64,000 nt of DNA from Oegoconia quadripuncta (GCA_949316235.1 OX438747.1:3906501-3970500), one strand, 5' to 3'. Shown: positions 60,901 to 63,350, counted from the stretch's first letter. Translations and numbers: made by a program. The notes: generated by a model from the sequence alone, not told the origin.

Positions 60901-62435
60901 AATAATCTCGATTAGAAAGAAAGAAATAAAAAGTATTTATTGCCAACAAATACAGAACATTTCGTAGGTATAACATTTTGAATAATTAAATATATTAGGT
61001 CCTTGCCTATGAAATTGGCGTTTTATATGAAGAATTTCATTAAGACTGTTTTCTCCATACAAACATTTTTTTTTTGGGAACGGCAAATTCAAATTTAGCT
61101 AAACAATGTGTGTATTATCGGATAACATTAAGTTAAGTATAGGCAGCGTTAATTTTTAAAAGTAACCGCTTTATCAAAGTTTCAGCGAATCTAAGAAATT
61201 ATTATGGGAAGCACATGAAAAGAGCTCTGTTGAAATATTTTTTACTATGTGATTTTGCCCAGAAATTAAAATATATTTCATGTGAAACCTTGAAATAATA
61301 TTCCATTTTCCAAATAAAAAACAAATTTGGATATAGCTTTGAAAATCACAGGAATTGGTACATATGATTAACGAAGAAAAATAACTCCAATTTCATAGGT
61401 AAAGACCCAATATTTGTGGCAAAGGGATTGGGCATCACCATTTGCCAATATGTCGTATGGCAATTGACAGCGCTGGTTTTCAACGCAACCCCTCTCTCAC
61501 TTAGGTTTTCAAAATAAAACAACACAGTCAGGCGCGTTCCCACATCCACTTATATGTGTGAGGAAAAAAAAACAGGAAAAAAAGAAAAAAAAACTGCTGT
61601 TACCTACTTGCGAGTGTGATAACAAAAAAAAAAGATTAGTTCATGTCATCATCTCAGCCCGTAAACATCCCACTGCAGGGATATAGGCCTTCCCTCTTGT
61701 AATCAGGGAGTATGGGCCATAGTCCGCTACGCTGGCCCAATGCGGGTTGGGGACTTCACATGCCTAAGAATTTTTATTTCTCAGACCTGCAGGTTTCCCC
61801 ACGATGTCTTCCTTCAGCGTTTAAGTATTTAAATTAAATTTAAAAACACATTGGTATATAACCTGCCTGGGATCGAACCCGGATCTCCCAAAGCCACCGA
61901 CGCTCTCATTTCATATACTTAAATATATTTTAAGGATTTATGCCTGTTTACTACAGATTTGCCTTAATCTTTACCTGGGCAGGAAATTATATATTTAACT
62001 TACATAAAGTCGCGACTTTTATTCCAAATGGGGTGGTCAGAGATATCCCGAGCATTTGCGTTTGGGTGTTCCAAATATTAAAAGATTAATGATTGAAACA
62101 ACATCCACGGTTCACCTTATGAAATATACAGAAATGCATTCGTGACACGGAGTGAACCCATCGCCGTTGAAACGTGAAAATCTATAGTTGTTTAGTGGAA
62201 AGTCCATTAGTCGCCTTTTACGACACCCACGGGAAGAGACAGGTTGATTCTATTCTATTTGAGTGCGGAAACCACTACTTATTTGTCGTTAATAACAGAT
62301 GCGTCCGTGATGCTACCCACGGCGAGGCGTGCGAAGATCAGCTGCAGTGCGCTGGACCTGGGCTAGAGTGCAGCGGAACCTGCCTCTGCCGGGAAGGATG
62401 GATTGCCCACAACGCGAGCAACAATTGTGTGGAGA
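27920..62435 (+). CDS. Secreted multi-module cysteine-rich protein (partial, spliced)
   Basis: The inferred coding join is 27920-27995, 48974-49108, 56902-57039, 60756-60885 and 62299-62435, giving 205 codons plus one base. All introns are GT-AG, the phases match and no stop occurs. The product has a signal peptide, then four modules spaced roughly C-x5-C-x(5-12)-C-x(4-5)-C-x-C-x(11-14)-C, resembling EB/EGF-like disulfide modules. Such proteins act outside the cell. Insect relatives with EB modules often carry uninformative names, and I cannot assign a function. The final donor (62436) has no acceptor in the window, so the C-terminus is missing. Linking exon 1 to exon 2 across 21 kb rests on phase and plausibility, and extra exons in the introns cannot be excluded. 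Confidence 0.7.
27996..28440. other. Start of intron 1, no repeats recognised
   Basis: AT-rich intronic sequence following the exon 1 donor. No further exon seen. Confidence 0.45.
28441..28577 (-). mobile_element. SINE A 3' fragment
   Basis: T-run, tgcacaacgagttagctctt, through ggaactggctatcttacc; 5'-truncated. Intron 1, antisense to the host gene. Confidence 0.8.
28578..29936. other. Unassigned intronic stretch
   Basis: Intron 1 sequence without recognised genes or repeats. All frames are interrupted. Confidence 0.4.
29937..30200 (+). pseudogene. R2-superclade LINE C-terminal remnant
   Basis: The frame from 29937 reads NRRAGSYLGQRITIAIEP and, after a short gap, LGTLPWVHDRDLQHVFYLT plus a stop at 30064-30066. 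This aligns with the last 40 residues of the intact element on the other strand (RRAGLYFGQRLSLAIQRG ... RDLGLVFYL). Only the C-terminus and 3' UTR remain. The sequence is too diverged to be a recent copy of the 33-36 kb element. Confidence 0.8.
30335..30545 (+). mobile_element. SINE B copy
   Basis: gaccgattggtgtagtggat, B-box gggttcgaatt, then a deletion of about 20 bp, and the body to ccaaatatttatttatttta. Confidence 0.9.
30546..30639. other. Short unassigned intronic stretch
   Basis: No gene recognised. Confidence 0.3.
30640..30960 (-). pseudogene. Copia-like RNase H C-terminal remnant
   Basis: The minus strand at 30620-30781 reads LKLRYLATGHMMADVLAKHL ARGNINVLL. This matches the end of the Ty1/copia RNase H domain, where a Y(L)xT..M.ADVLTK.L motif is diagnostic as I recall it. 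The upstream part is broken by stops and frame changes. No LTR was recognised nearby. It is a dead fragment of an LTR retrotransposon. Confidence 0.55.
30961..31212. other. Short unassigned intronic stretch
   Basis: AT-rich with an imperfect local palindrome around aactgcgaattactcgcagtt (31087-31107, about 8-bp arms). No gene. Confidence 0.35.
31213..31352 (+). mobile_element. SINE B 3' part
   Basis: Starts at gagtctaggatgtttatata and runs to gtgtcagaaatatttattat; a small tandem duplication (gttatccc) lies inside. Confidence 0.8.
31425..31495 (-). mobile_element. SINE A tail fragment, diverged
   Basis: ttcttgacctcaatcaggtg, atgttaagtgaaaatgagg, then gacccggtaac. Several deletions; old. Confidence 0.55.
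31735..31969 (+). mobile_element. SINE B, full length
   Basis: gccgattggtgtagtggata, B-box gggttcaaatcc, full body, (tta)n tail. Its last 47 bp form the start of a 230-bp tandem duplication. Confidence 0.9.
31923..32381. repeat. Perfect tandem duplication, 230-bp unit
   Basis: Unit 1 (31923-32152) and unit 2 (32153-32381) are identical by eye over about 228 bp. Each starts in the last 47 bp of SINE B (actagatgattggtgtaagt) and ends ttattctcattta. The lack of any difference indicates a very recent event or an assembly artefact. Confidence 0.9.
32382..32954. other. Unassigned intronic stretch with (AT)n
   Basis: (AT)n microsatellite at 32759-32780. 32582-32620 (taaccccggacgaaaaacaa cgggtgttat) resembles a dispersed repeat also seen at 40735-40765. 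No gene. Confidence 0.4.
32955..36060 (-). mobile_element. R2-superclade LINE, apparently near full length
   Basis: One long ORF (33073-35952) with a short 3' UTR ending in an (aata)n-type tail near 32955-32975 on the minus strand. The 5' limit is unclear; about 100 bp of AT-rich leader precedes the ATG. It sits in intron 1, antisense to the host gene. No target-site duplication was found by eye. Confidence 0.8.
33073..35952 (-). CDS. LINE protein: zinc finger, RT, REL endonuclease
   Basis: An open frame of 959 codons. A C2H2 finger lies at residues 23-46 (C23, C26, H41, H46 in QCPRC...NIHLGKLH). The RT core includes GGGVRPIAVGTTYRRL, VDVRNAFNSVDRG, GCQQGDPLGPAVFGLAIHPI and the catalytic YLDD near residue 460. 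A CCHC knuckle follows (ECSCG...H..LSC, around residue 765). Then comes a restriction-like endonuclease with RPDGMTL near 827 and VWDATCVDT near 845 (PD...D-type active site). There is no apurinic endonuclease domain. This order is that of the R2 superclade, whose members often insert at specific sites; I cannot name the clade. All catalytic residues seem present and no stop interrupts it, so it could be functional. Confidence 0.9.
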   Translation of the reverse strand: MLLHVPGNAGLSSSEPTENYIQCPRCPQPRFFKGRRGLNIHLGKLHQNRSEIPSSAPNFTSTDPHLVPDTPFWKSLSCLKRSAPILKRIPRGARIVVAQTLTDCIKKVTRENTIKAWEHLLTFPYRILHIEKKIDNTKKTLTSRLKQNCNNPISLAHGHSRSQSNYNIFKHVEGKVSDGDIRGAARILFSSDAVAPDSADTLAALRSKHPQPSADLLLPNAPNSADAALVVSTDAVRKAVFTFNTGSAGGIDGLTPQHLKDLLGSGCGDTGDSLLKELTALINLMLTGSVADAVTDILYGANLIALNKKGGGVRPIAVGTTYRRLTAKLCCRSAAEQLANYFQPIQLGFGSKGGCEASVHALRTYLMGQDCEVLLKVDVRNAFNSVDRGALLTQVQSKLPFAYKFLWQCYKEPSKLIYKDNLLHSSVGCQQGDPLGPAVFGLAIHPILEKLRSKFNVWYLDDGTIGGEASTVLEDLRVMIREFGAIGLELNSAKCELYIPESCPDKSTIASYFNALAPNINIVDKSTLHLLGAPIFDESFPSFIDHKIQNFIEASDRLQNISTHIAYTILRYCLFVPQFTYVLRCCQLWKHDDLLYRLDNTIKQSLVTMLNTNFEINTWTQASLPIRFGGLGIRKISSVSLPAFLSSVHSTQTLVSKILSSGSNVCEVAYLFEARNAWTLACPRTEFPTIPSSQKMWDEPLCRLVRDNLINTSTNPAERARLLAVGEWESGLWLQALPSTNIGTLLDRSTFRVATALRLGAPCMTPHECSCGHAVSQLGHHGLSCCRSAGRFPRHAELNDVIRRAFTTAGSPAILEPNGLARDDGKRPDGMTLVPWKLGRSLVWDATCVDTLAPSHLPSTSGTAGSAAALAESVKRRKYAGLSGDHLFAPFGVETLGPWGPGAHTLFRELSERLVDASHDRRAGLYFGQRLSLAIQRGNAASLLGTFPSTRDLGLVFYL
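36061..36390. other. Intronic stretch with a retroelement-like tail
   Basis: 36240-36330 (gccccgtgcgacagggctgt, gcgcgggactcaaaaggcct, gcaataaagtattttta) followed by (tta)n at 36331-36372 looks like the 3' end of a short retroelement on the + strand. The family was not recognised. Confidence 0.45.
36391..36622 (-). mobile_element. SINE D copy, internally deleted
   Basis: Minus strand: catcatcagcccgttaccat, caggtttcctcatgatgttt, B-box-like cggaatcgcacccgg, head ctgagccaccgacgccgt. Confidence 0.8.
36623..37311. other. Unassigned intronic stretch, SINE-type tail at 37060
   Basis: An 84-codon open frame (36637-36891) has no recognisable similarity, and I do not call it a gene. ggaagttacgtcactgggc (37011-37029) recurs with changes as ggaatttacgtcactgggc (37128-37146). 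37060-37110 is a tail resembling 4625-4675. Confidence 0.4.
37312..37368 (+). mobile_element. SINE C tail fragment
   Basis: tcgcttaatgtggaactaga, tggggctgtgtgtatgtcca. Confidence 0.7.
37369..38410. other. Unassigned intronic stretch
   Basis: 37498-37683 is an open frame of 61 codons followed by an aataaa-type word and a (tttgatt)-like run (37744-37765). It may be the last codons and tail of another LINE, but no diagnostic motif was found. (TG)n at 38222-38240. A short 11-bp hairpin (cagctgatgct/agcatcagctg) spans 38124-38173. Confidence 0.4.
38411..38650 (+). mobile_element. SINE B, near full length
   Basis: ctattggtgtagtggatagt, B-box gggttcgaatcccgcgac, full body, (tta)n tail. Confidence 0.9.
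38651..39223. other. Unassigned intronic stretch
   Basis: AT-rich, no gene. (TA)n with an imperfect palindrome at 39165-39205. Confidence 0.4.
39224..39425 (+). mobile_element. SINE B head fused to an unrelated (TTTC)n tail
   Basis: 39224-39300 is a normal SINE B head (B-box gggttcgaatccgcg) up to ggggtaaatgt. Then a different body follows (ctgcgacacttatctgagtg, gtgtcgaagtggcgaataaa) with a tttctttctttc tail. Either a second retroelement inserted here or this is a chimeric SINE. Confidence 0.6.
39426..39689. other. Short unassigned intronic stretch
   Basis: No gene recognised. Confidence 0.35.
39690..40030 (-). repeat. Repeat G, uninterrupted copy (empty site)
   Basis: The reverse complement matches 19852-19948 and 23794-24035 as one continuous sequence (tatctagataattcaataat joined directly to gataggtggtaatatt). 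It contains a gtacagtca-type palindromic part at 39829-39907. Confidence 0.9.
40160..40394 (-). mobile_element. SINE A, 5'-truncated
   Basis: T-run, tgcacaacgggttggtactt through aaatgccctactaccaacca; the head is missing. It joins catcatcatcagtccgtaaa, a SINE D-type tail, at 40135-40159. Confidence 0.85.
40428..40509 (+). mobile_element. SINE A tail fragment, diverged
   Basis: acgcttccactctctgcctt, catcacgtgtgatttaagtc, cccgttgtgcatgaaat. It is opposite in orientation to the neighbouring copy. Confidence 0.7.
40510..41468. other. Unassigned intronic stretch
   Basis: 40735-40765 (actcccgacgtaaaatgagg ggtgtt) is a piece of a dispersed repeat. An 86-codon frame at 40849-41109 has no recognised similarity. 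No gene called. Confidence 0.4.
41469..41563 (-). mobile_element. SINE C 3' fragment
   Basis: ttttgacatacatacctagc, ctagttctacattaagcaac; diverged. Confidence 0.7.
41564..41697 (+). repeat. Repeat F end
   Basis: tctcgcgggataaacaaatt ... gcggagccgcgggcaaaaat ctag; same orientation as the copies at 43118 and 54711. Confidence 0.6.
41860..42627 (+). mobile_element. SINE A interrupted by a LINE fragment
   Basis: 41860-42112 is a SINE A head and body up to cggcctcat. 42574-42627 is the remaining tail (ttaacatcaggtgtgattga ... A-run). Between them lies a minus-strand LINE 3' fragment. Together they make one SINE copy. Confidence 0.85.
42113..42573 (-). mobile_element. CR1-like LINE subfamily 2, 3' fragment in SINE A
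   Basis: The (tttgatt)n tail lies at 42113-42135 on the minus strand. The 3' UTR shares gaagaacgagcaagaaactc and ttagggttgctcttttaaa-type words with 63000-63340. It continues into the ORF2 C-terminal region and is truncated at a T-run near 42563-42572. Confidence 0.8.
42628..43117. other. Unassigned intronic stretch
   Basis: No gene or known repeat recognised. Confidence 0.4.
43118..43634 (+). repeat. Repeat F split by SINE A
   Basis: 43118-43249 (gttcaatcacggcgaaacgg ... acataggatatttt) and 43546-43634 (atcccaataaagtgagtagt ... gccgcgggcgaaaagctagt) are the two halves of one F copy. The uninterrupted arrangement is at 54711-54900. Confidence 0.85.
43249..43545 (-). mobile_element. SINE A inside repeat F
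   Basis: Minus strand, near full length, with the end of the tail lost: ttggtacttgacctcaatca through agccacgcaggcggtt. A deletion of about 30 bp lies around acatttgacaacc. Confidence 0.85.
43635..44054. other. Unassigned intronic stretch
   Basis: No gene recognised. Confidence 0.35.
44055..44171. repeat. Two adjacent hairpins sharing a loop motif
   Basis: Hairpin 1 has perfect 14-bp arms (44055-44068, 44085-44098). Hairpin 2 has perfect 25-bp arms (44103-44127, 44147-44171). Both loops contain aaatttattaaagt (44072 and 44128). Confidence 0.9.
44262..44560 (-). mobile_element. SINE C, full length, diverged
   Basis: taccctta gacatgcacacag through ctctacaccaaacaagtcg. B-box gggactcgaacccgc. 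There is an internal duplication of atacatgttataaatga. Confidence 0.85.
44568..45999. other. Unassigned AT-rich stretch; SINE-type tail at 45765-45890
   Basis: Strongly AT-rich, without genes. 45765-45890 (catcatcaacagcctacagg tctccactgttgga ...) is a tail type shared by several lepidopteran repeats. Confidence 0.4.
46000..46512. mobile_element. Non-autonomous DNA element with a SINE C tail inside
   Basis: Terminal inverted repeats: cttacctatgaaattggcg on the left against ctccaatttcataggtaa on the right. The interior matches 60998-61408 nearly throughout (gaagaatttcattaagactg, atgggaagcacatgaaaaga). A 5'-truncated SINE C at 46333-46430 interrupts it. No transposase. Confidence 0.85.
46333..46430 (+). 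mobile_element. SINE C tail inserted in the DNA element
   Basis: ctggtatccacaacacaagc to the (tta)n tail. The copy at 60998 shows the empty site (acaaatttggatata). attt is repeated at both edges, consistent with a short target-site duplication. Confidence 0.85.
46513..47184. other. Unassigned intronic stretch
   Basis: No gene recognised. Confidence 0.35.
47185..47378 (+). pseudogene. CR1-like LINE ORF2 last codons
   Basis: The frame reads EIKFKDYVLTTLAKKSYYKI CDYLNDKYAW. This parallels the C-terminus of the 20634-23537 ORF (FKDTIKQKLIKKAYYKISDY LEDKQSW). Its tail meets the tail of an opposite-strand LINE at 47379. Confidence 0.7.
47379..48176 (-). pseudogene. CR1-like LINE, 3' 0.8 kb
   Basis: The reverse complement of about 22970-23790: tail, 3' UTR, then the ORF2 end including the counterpart of YGILLWGNAADINTIF (48000-48060 on the + strand). 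Small deletions disrupt the frame. It is truncated near the equivalent of KLAKKLSS. Confidence 0.85.
48177..48577. other. Intronic stretch with repeat E scrap
   Basis: 48365-48470 (minus) carries the E pattern (ttattgtacacaaaattatt, tgtacaaaggcgagcttaac). The rest is unassigned. Confidence 0.4.
48578..48886 (+). mobile_element. SINE D, head truncated
   Basis: accaatttcggaggtccgcg ttcgattcccag (B-box), body gtgcatttatccgactgctc, tail tgcagtgggatgtttacggg ctgagatgatgatgaa. It ends 87 bp before exon 2. Confidence 0.85.
48974..49108 (+). CDS. Host gene exon 2: cysteine module 1
   Basis: Acceptor tcgtttccag|GT, donor AAAG|gtttgt; the +3/+4 donor bases are weak but +5 G is kept. Phase 1 at both ends, 135 bases. 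It encodes GNVCAGDMECPDNAFCKQNS then YCVCKDGF and closes THKGC, with six cysteines in the order of an EB/EGF-like module. NST is a potential N-glycosylation site. The exon stands out by its balanced base composition. SINE D ends 87 bp before it and SINE B starts 30 bp after it. Confidence 0.85.
49139..49365 (+). mobile_element. SINE B, full length
   Basis: gacgaccgattggtgtagtg, B-box gggttcgaatcccgcgag, full body. It starts 30 bp after the exon 2 donor, sense to the gene. Confidence 0.9.
49865..52774 (-). CDS. LINE ORF2: endonuclease-reverse transcriptase
   Basis: An open frame of 969 codons. The EEP endonuclease has IYYQNVRGLNTKTIKFYNNV, LSETWVGSG, GVYIPSP, the catalytic GDFNQRNIEW and a C-terminal FHPPIQF, where the usual SDH triad is altered to DAFH. 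RT follows with NYRPIAILPVFGKLLE, IYTDFSKAFDRVDHGILLSK, SGVPQGSHLGPLLFNIFIND and LFADDLKFSR near residue 685. The C-terminal part has RSGLEYCSVVWNPHY. The motifs fit the CR1/Jockey group. No stop or frameshift is present, so it may be active, subject to the altered SDH. Confidence 0.95.
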   Translation of the reverse strand: MFTFNSISIYYQNVRGLNTKTIKFYNNVACNNYDVVVLSETWVGSGVSDAELFDDRYIVYRRDRESTSFAGNKSTGGGVLIAVSKLLNSKRVHSFESGCEDVWVCIDVVSNKNKVEKLFICGVYIPSPIKKNVLNHFIANTNRIMENGNNTLLLGDFNQRNIEWLPIAGMSHTSPQLMAASELVTNLVDFITLNDLKQYNCVRNHQGKVLDLILANILVTDLRLGDVALSNPDAFHPPIQFLLRFDYSNSLCMSGVIRDNFYKADYSEISKALNAVDWDEKFSPCDTVDDMAAAFTDVLHEVIAKYVPKSKQKSKNYPIWFSNDLKKLLREKNRYRIKANRYGNPLDAVTFRMLKKRCEKFQDTCYKNYLRRLEDSLTSNPKRFWSYIKNKRRNSSNYPSEMFLEHKVANSGPDICNLFSSSFASVYDATGALPCNNNRCCGPYAIGSLGAVQFHIEDVIKALRKLNPHKGAGTDNIPSYFVSKCAGALSYPLYLIFNTSTRFGVFPSLWKIARIVPIFKSGDRSLIKNYRPIAILPVFGKLLESMICPIITRHVKQSLSTQQHGFMASRSTATNLVSFTRGVIGSVDVGVPVDVIYTDFSKAFDRVDHGILLSKLSGFGVCGSLHDWCASYLTDRTSIVVVNGFASDPFRAGSGVPQGSHLGPLLFNIFINDITTCFNNSQVYLFADDLKFSRPILTNRDALGLQSDLNNLVQWCEDNKMSLNVEKCHVIRFTRGKSLLDHAYRLGDVELQSVEQLRDLGVTLDTKLRFNVHIDEICARGFRMLGFILRNCGDFKAVACKMAIYNALVRSGLEYCSVVWNPHYDVYIKRIERIQRRFLWHLAFSCNIAGSVHGYDSRLSHFGMKSLASRRFLHDQVFLYKLANGISDCPELLSDLRIQVPARLPRTNQYVPFCTSAARTNLGHFSPINRLVRGYNTLFKKTDVDMFSDGLSEFRKAVCEYRSGPSSSN
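52838..53953 (-). CDS. LINE ORF1: PHD finger, coiled coil, FP-type domain
   Basis: 371 codons from ATG 53953. Residues 1-56 form a PHD-like zinc finger (CSGCC...CTKCKDRYHLGC...WVCPSC). About 120-215 is a heptad-rich coiled coil (LTSQLQEIRNEITDLKDSMD onwards). About 215-360 resembles the Baculo_FP domain family found in insect LINE ORF1 proteins (NLEIQGVP, SILVRFNSPRLRDSILAAV, VYIVENLSPANKQLHAAAR). It would bind element RNA and chaperone it. The PHD finger could bind histone tails and guide integration, which is inference. Confidence 0.9.
   Translation of the reverse strand: MPASCSGCCDPIRGNDYLTCTKCKDRYHLGCLRMKPDNSDKLSTDLKSKWVCPSCIIKERKLKSSDTPVRHDVAAKAPQSNTDFVTVRNSKNRTGGTQISPSSSPHERSDAACGCLSSQHLKDLIRKEIRETISNCLDDLICKKLTSQLQEIRNEITDLKDSMDFINKNFEEIRTEHSSNLQKMSSIMKDNDLLRASIQTLSNQLNQMDQISRACNLEIQGVPTNNNENLITLVSQLGRTIGYTINENDISYCTRTAKFDQTSNRPRSILVRFNSPRLRDSILAAVITFNKRFPEEKLNTKHLGIGGKKTAVYIVENLSPANKQLHAAARMKAKDLNYKFVWVRSGRIYMRKSETCSPVMIRDVNTLSKLE
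53990..54068 (-). promoter_or_regulatory. tRNA-like sequence with Pol III A/B boxes
   Basis: On the minus strand, A-box-like TGGTCTGAGTG (54041-54051) and a perfect B-box GGTTCGAATCC (54005-54015) lie with tRNA-like spacing. A run of 17 T follows (53968-53984), which would stop Pol III. It lies just 5' of the LINE ORF1. It does not match SINE heads A to D here. It could be a tRNA-derived 5' UTR promoter of the LINE or an independent SINE or tRNA relic. Confidence 0.6.
54142..54710. other. Unassigned intronic stretch
   Basis: AT-rich; no gene recognised. Confidence 0.4.
54711..54900 (+). repeat. Repeat F, uninterrupted copy
   Basis: ctcaatctcggcgaaacgga, gttcccgcgggataaacaat, gaagccgcgggcagaaagct agt. 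Confidence 0.7.
54992..55262 (+). mobile_element. SINE C, full length
   Basis: ccagtttggtgtagtggtta, B-box gggttcgaatcccgctag, gatgaatacgggcatgtgta, ataagtatttatttacaaaa, accatctggtatccacaaca, ctagatggcgctgcgta. Intron 2, sense. About 270 bp; it serves as the reference copy. Confidence 0.9.
55263..55636. other. Unassigned intronic stretch
   Basis: No gene recognised. Confidence 0.35.
55637..55868 (+). mobile_element. SINE B, full length
   Basis: gaccggttggtgtaatggat, B-box gggttcgaatcccgcgag, full body ending in (ttta)n. Confidence 0.9.
55869..56295. other. Unassigned AT-rich intronic stretch
   Basis: No gene recognised. Confidence 0.35.
56296..56545 (-). repeat. Repeat E copy
   Basis: Inverse of 17240-17535, including taagaaaaaggggatagtac, ggcggccttatcactaaaag and gcgcggtaaactaattttaa. 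Confidence 0.7.
56678..56822 (+). repeat. Repeat E variant with (TGTAT)n tail
   Basis: cccaaaagttgcctggaaga, gatcgcttttagtgataagg, caataaagtg and tgtattgtattgtattgtat at 56799-56822. It ends 80 bp before exon 3. Confidence 0.65.
56902..57039 (+). CDS. Host gene exon 3: cysteine module 2
   Basis: Acceptor aattcgacag|AG, donor GCTT|gtaagt (strong), phase 1 at both ends, 138 bases. It encodes AKFGEECQLHIQCHSTMGVH, then SDCLSGACACTP and DERCYETA, with six cysteines and the C-x-C pair seen in the other modules. It is GC-rich against AT-rich introns. No frame disruption. Confidence 0.85.
57169..57380 (+). mobile_element. SINE A, headless, partly deleted
   Basis: tgtccgcctggctaactacc, then a gap, ccggttgtcagagataagat, tail catcaggtgtgattgaggtt and A7. 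Intron 3. Confidence 0.85.
57381..58059. other. Unassigned intronic stretch with a hairpin
   Basis: No gene. It contains a perfect 15-bp-arm hairpin: 57793-57807 and 57814-57828, loop gtttta. Confidence 0.5.
58060..58254 (+). mobile_element. SINE B, head truncated
   Basis: tcagcgaaaccaacggttgc, B-box gggttcgcatctcgcgac, body with small deletions. Confidence 0.85.
58255..58795. other. Unassigned intronic stretch
   Basis: No gene recognised. Confidence 0.35.
58796..58887. repeat. Two contiguous hairpins with the same loop motif
   Basis: Hairpin 1 has perfect 17-bp arms (58796-58812, 58830-58846). Hairpin 2 has 20-bp arms with one mismatch (58844-58863, 58868-58887). ataaccctat spans the tip of both (58817-58826 and 58861-58870). 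Confidence 0.9.
58888..59567. other. Unassigned intronic stretch
   Basis: No gene recognised. tactttactt simple repeats near 59400-59425. Confidence 0.35.
59568..59825 (+). mobile_element. SINE C, B-box region deleted
   Basis: cctatatggtgtaatggtta, then a jump to gccccatttgtattgtatga, and the rest of the body through gtccaaagatatttattta. Confidence 0.85.
59826..60350. other. Intronic stretch with SINE B tail scrap
   Basis: 60010-60100 is a diverged SINE B tail (attcgttatctggtagc, gttggtgtaaatatccggaa). The rest is unassigned. Confidence 0.45.
60351..60600. repeat. Tandem duplication, 128-bp unit
   Basis: 60351-60478 and 60479-60600 share tttgtaaaatatgtccaaag, gattctaaaacttgtaggca and gcattcaaattaagaacaat, with a few substitutions and a small indel (gtctcgacgaag versus gtcgaga). 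Confidence 0.9.
60756..60885 (+). CDS. Host gene exon 4: cysteine module 3
   Basis: Acceptor tactttcag|TG, donor CAAG|gtaata, 130 bases, entering in phase 1 and leaving in phase 2. It encodes VGSRCVVDQNCYLGEQGLER then QAYCVRGYCTCPL and SPRDGGA. It holds five cysteines; the sixth (RC) is supplied by the first codons of exon 5. The C-x-C pair is conserved. Confidence 0.85.
60998..61408. mobile_element. Non-autonomous DNA element, uninterrupted
   Basis: Same family as 46000-46512: TIR ccttgcctatgaaattggcg against ctccaatttcataggtaaag. About 410 bp, no coding capacity. Intron 4. Confidence 0.85.
61409..61648. other. Short unassigned intronic stretch
   Basis: A-rich near 61560-61635. A 67-codon minus frame has no recognised similarity. 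Confidence 0.35.
61649..61908 (-). mobile_element. SINE D, near full length
   Basis: Minus strand: atctcagcccgtaaacatcc, cactgcagggatataggcct, B-box gggatcgaacccgg, head gccaccgacgc. Confidence 0.85.
61990..62262 (+). repeat. Repeat H copy next to exon 5
   Basis: Counterpart of 14020-14300, with gaaacaacatccacggttca and gtccattagtcgccttttac, then cgacacccacgggaagag. It ends about 36 bp before the exon 5 acceptor. Confidence 0.65.
62299..62435 (+). CDS. Host gene exon 5: cysteine module 4
   Basis: Acceptor cgttaataacag|AT, donor GAGA|gtaagc, 137 bases, entering phase 2 and leaving phase 1. Its first Cys closes module 3. The new module reads GEACEDQLQCAGPGLECSGT then CLCREGW and ends NNCVE, again six cysteines. 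NAS is a possible glycosylation site. The open donor shows that the gene continues to the right. Confidence 0.85.
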
Positions 62436-62632
62436 GTAAGCATCTTGGACCTCATAAATGGTTTCAATCAATCCGTGAAGGTCTAGCAATAAGCCATAAT
62501 TTTATATAAAAAAGGTGTCTGAATATTATTGTATGGCGGCTGGCATAGTCACAATTCATCGTTTAGATTATTTTCAAAATCGCGTCGCGCAACGTAACTT
62601 ATATATTGAATTGGGGGTATATAGAGGAACCA

Positions 62633-62775
62633 AAAATGTCATATATCATAATGTCCCAAAGCGACACGTTATAGTGATAATTGGACCGAATGACATAAAA
62701 TATTTGGTTTGCAATCCTTCCTTCCAATTATCTCCAAAATATGGCGATTTAGGACATTATGTCATATGACATTTT
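62633..62775. mobile_element. Palindromic MITE, 53-bp imperfect arms
   Basis: Arms 62633-62685 and 62723-62775 start aaaatgtcatat and close at ataattgga with roughly 80% identity; the spacer is 37 bp. It has no coding capacity and lies just 5' of a LINE fragment. Confidence 0.8.
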
Positions 62776-62786
62776 ATGTTCGTTTA

Positions 62787-63350
62787 TATGTCCCTAAACC
62801 CTTAAATGTTAATATATTAACATTAGCATCGCATTATATTTACGAAAACTTAATGTATGTAAGAAAAAATATAGCATCGTTTAAGAAAAATAGTGATATA
62901 CATAATGTTAATACCAGATATAAAAATAAACTTGCTGTTCATGTCAGCCGTTTACATAAAGTCACTAAGTCATTTAAGGGACAATGTACGCTTTTATAAT
63001 AAGGTTCCAGTGGACATTCAAAATTTACCTTTAAATAAATTCAAAACCATCATAAAACAGGCATTATTTACCAAAGGCTATTATAAAATTTCTGACTATC
63101 TGGATGATAAGCAAGCATGGACATAGACCGCTCGGCGATATTCAGTCTAATACAATATAATATAATTGTAACCCAAACTTATTTAAAAGAGCAACCCTAG
63201 AGTTTCTTGCTCGTTCTTCTCTGGGGAGTCAGCTTTGCGAATGAGCAATAATGTCAATAATTTTAATATTAAGATAAAAAATTTGACGTTTTCAAGTGAT
63301 AATTTTTATCCTACGAAATAAATATTTTTTTGATTTGATTTGATTTGAAA
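62787..63350 (+). pseudogene. CR1-like LINE subfamily 2, ORF2 end and tail
   Basis: One frame reads ILTLASHYIYENLMYVRKNI ASFKKNSD. After a frameshift near 62988 the next frame reads FYNKVPVDIQNLPLNKFKTI and ends YYKISDYLDDKQAWT at 63126. It matches the C-terminus of the 20634-23537 ORF. The 3' UTR differs from that element, and a (tttgatttga)-type tail lies at 63331-63350. Confidence 0.85.

Noticed and set aside
62174..62509. A 111-codon uninterrupted gene covering exon 5
   Set aside because: Only 62299-62435 lies between good splice sites. The part before it is repeat H and the part after is intronic.
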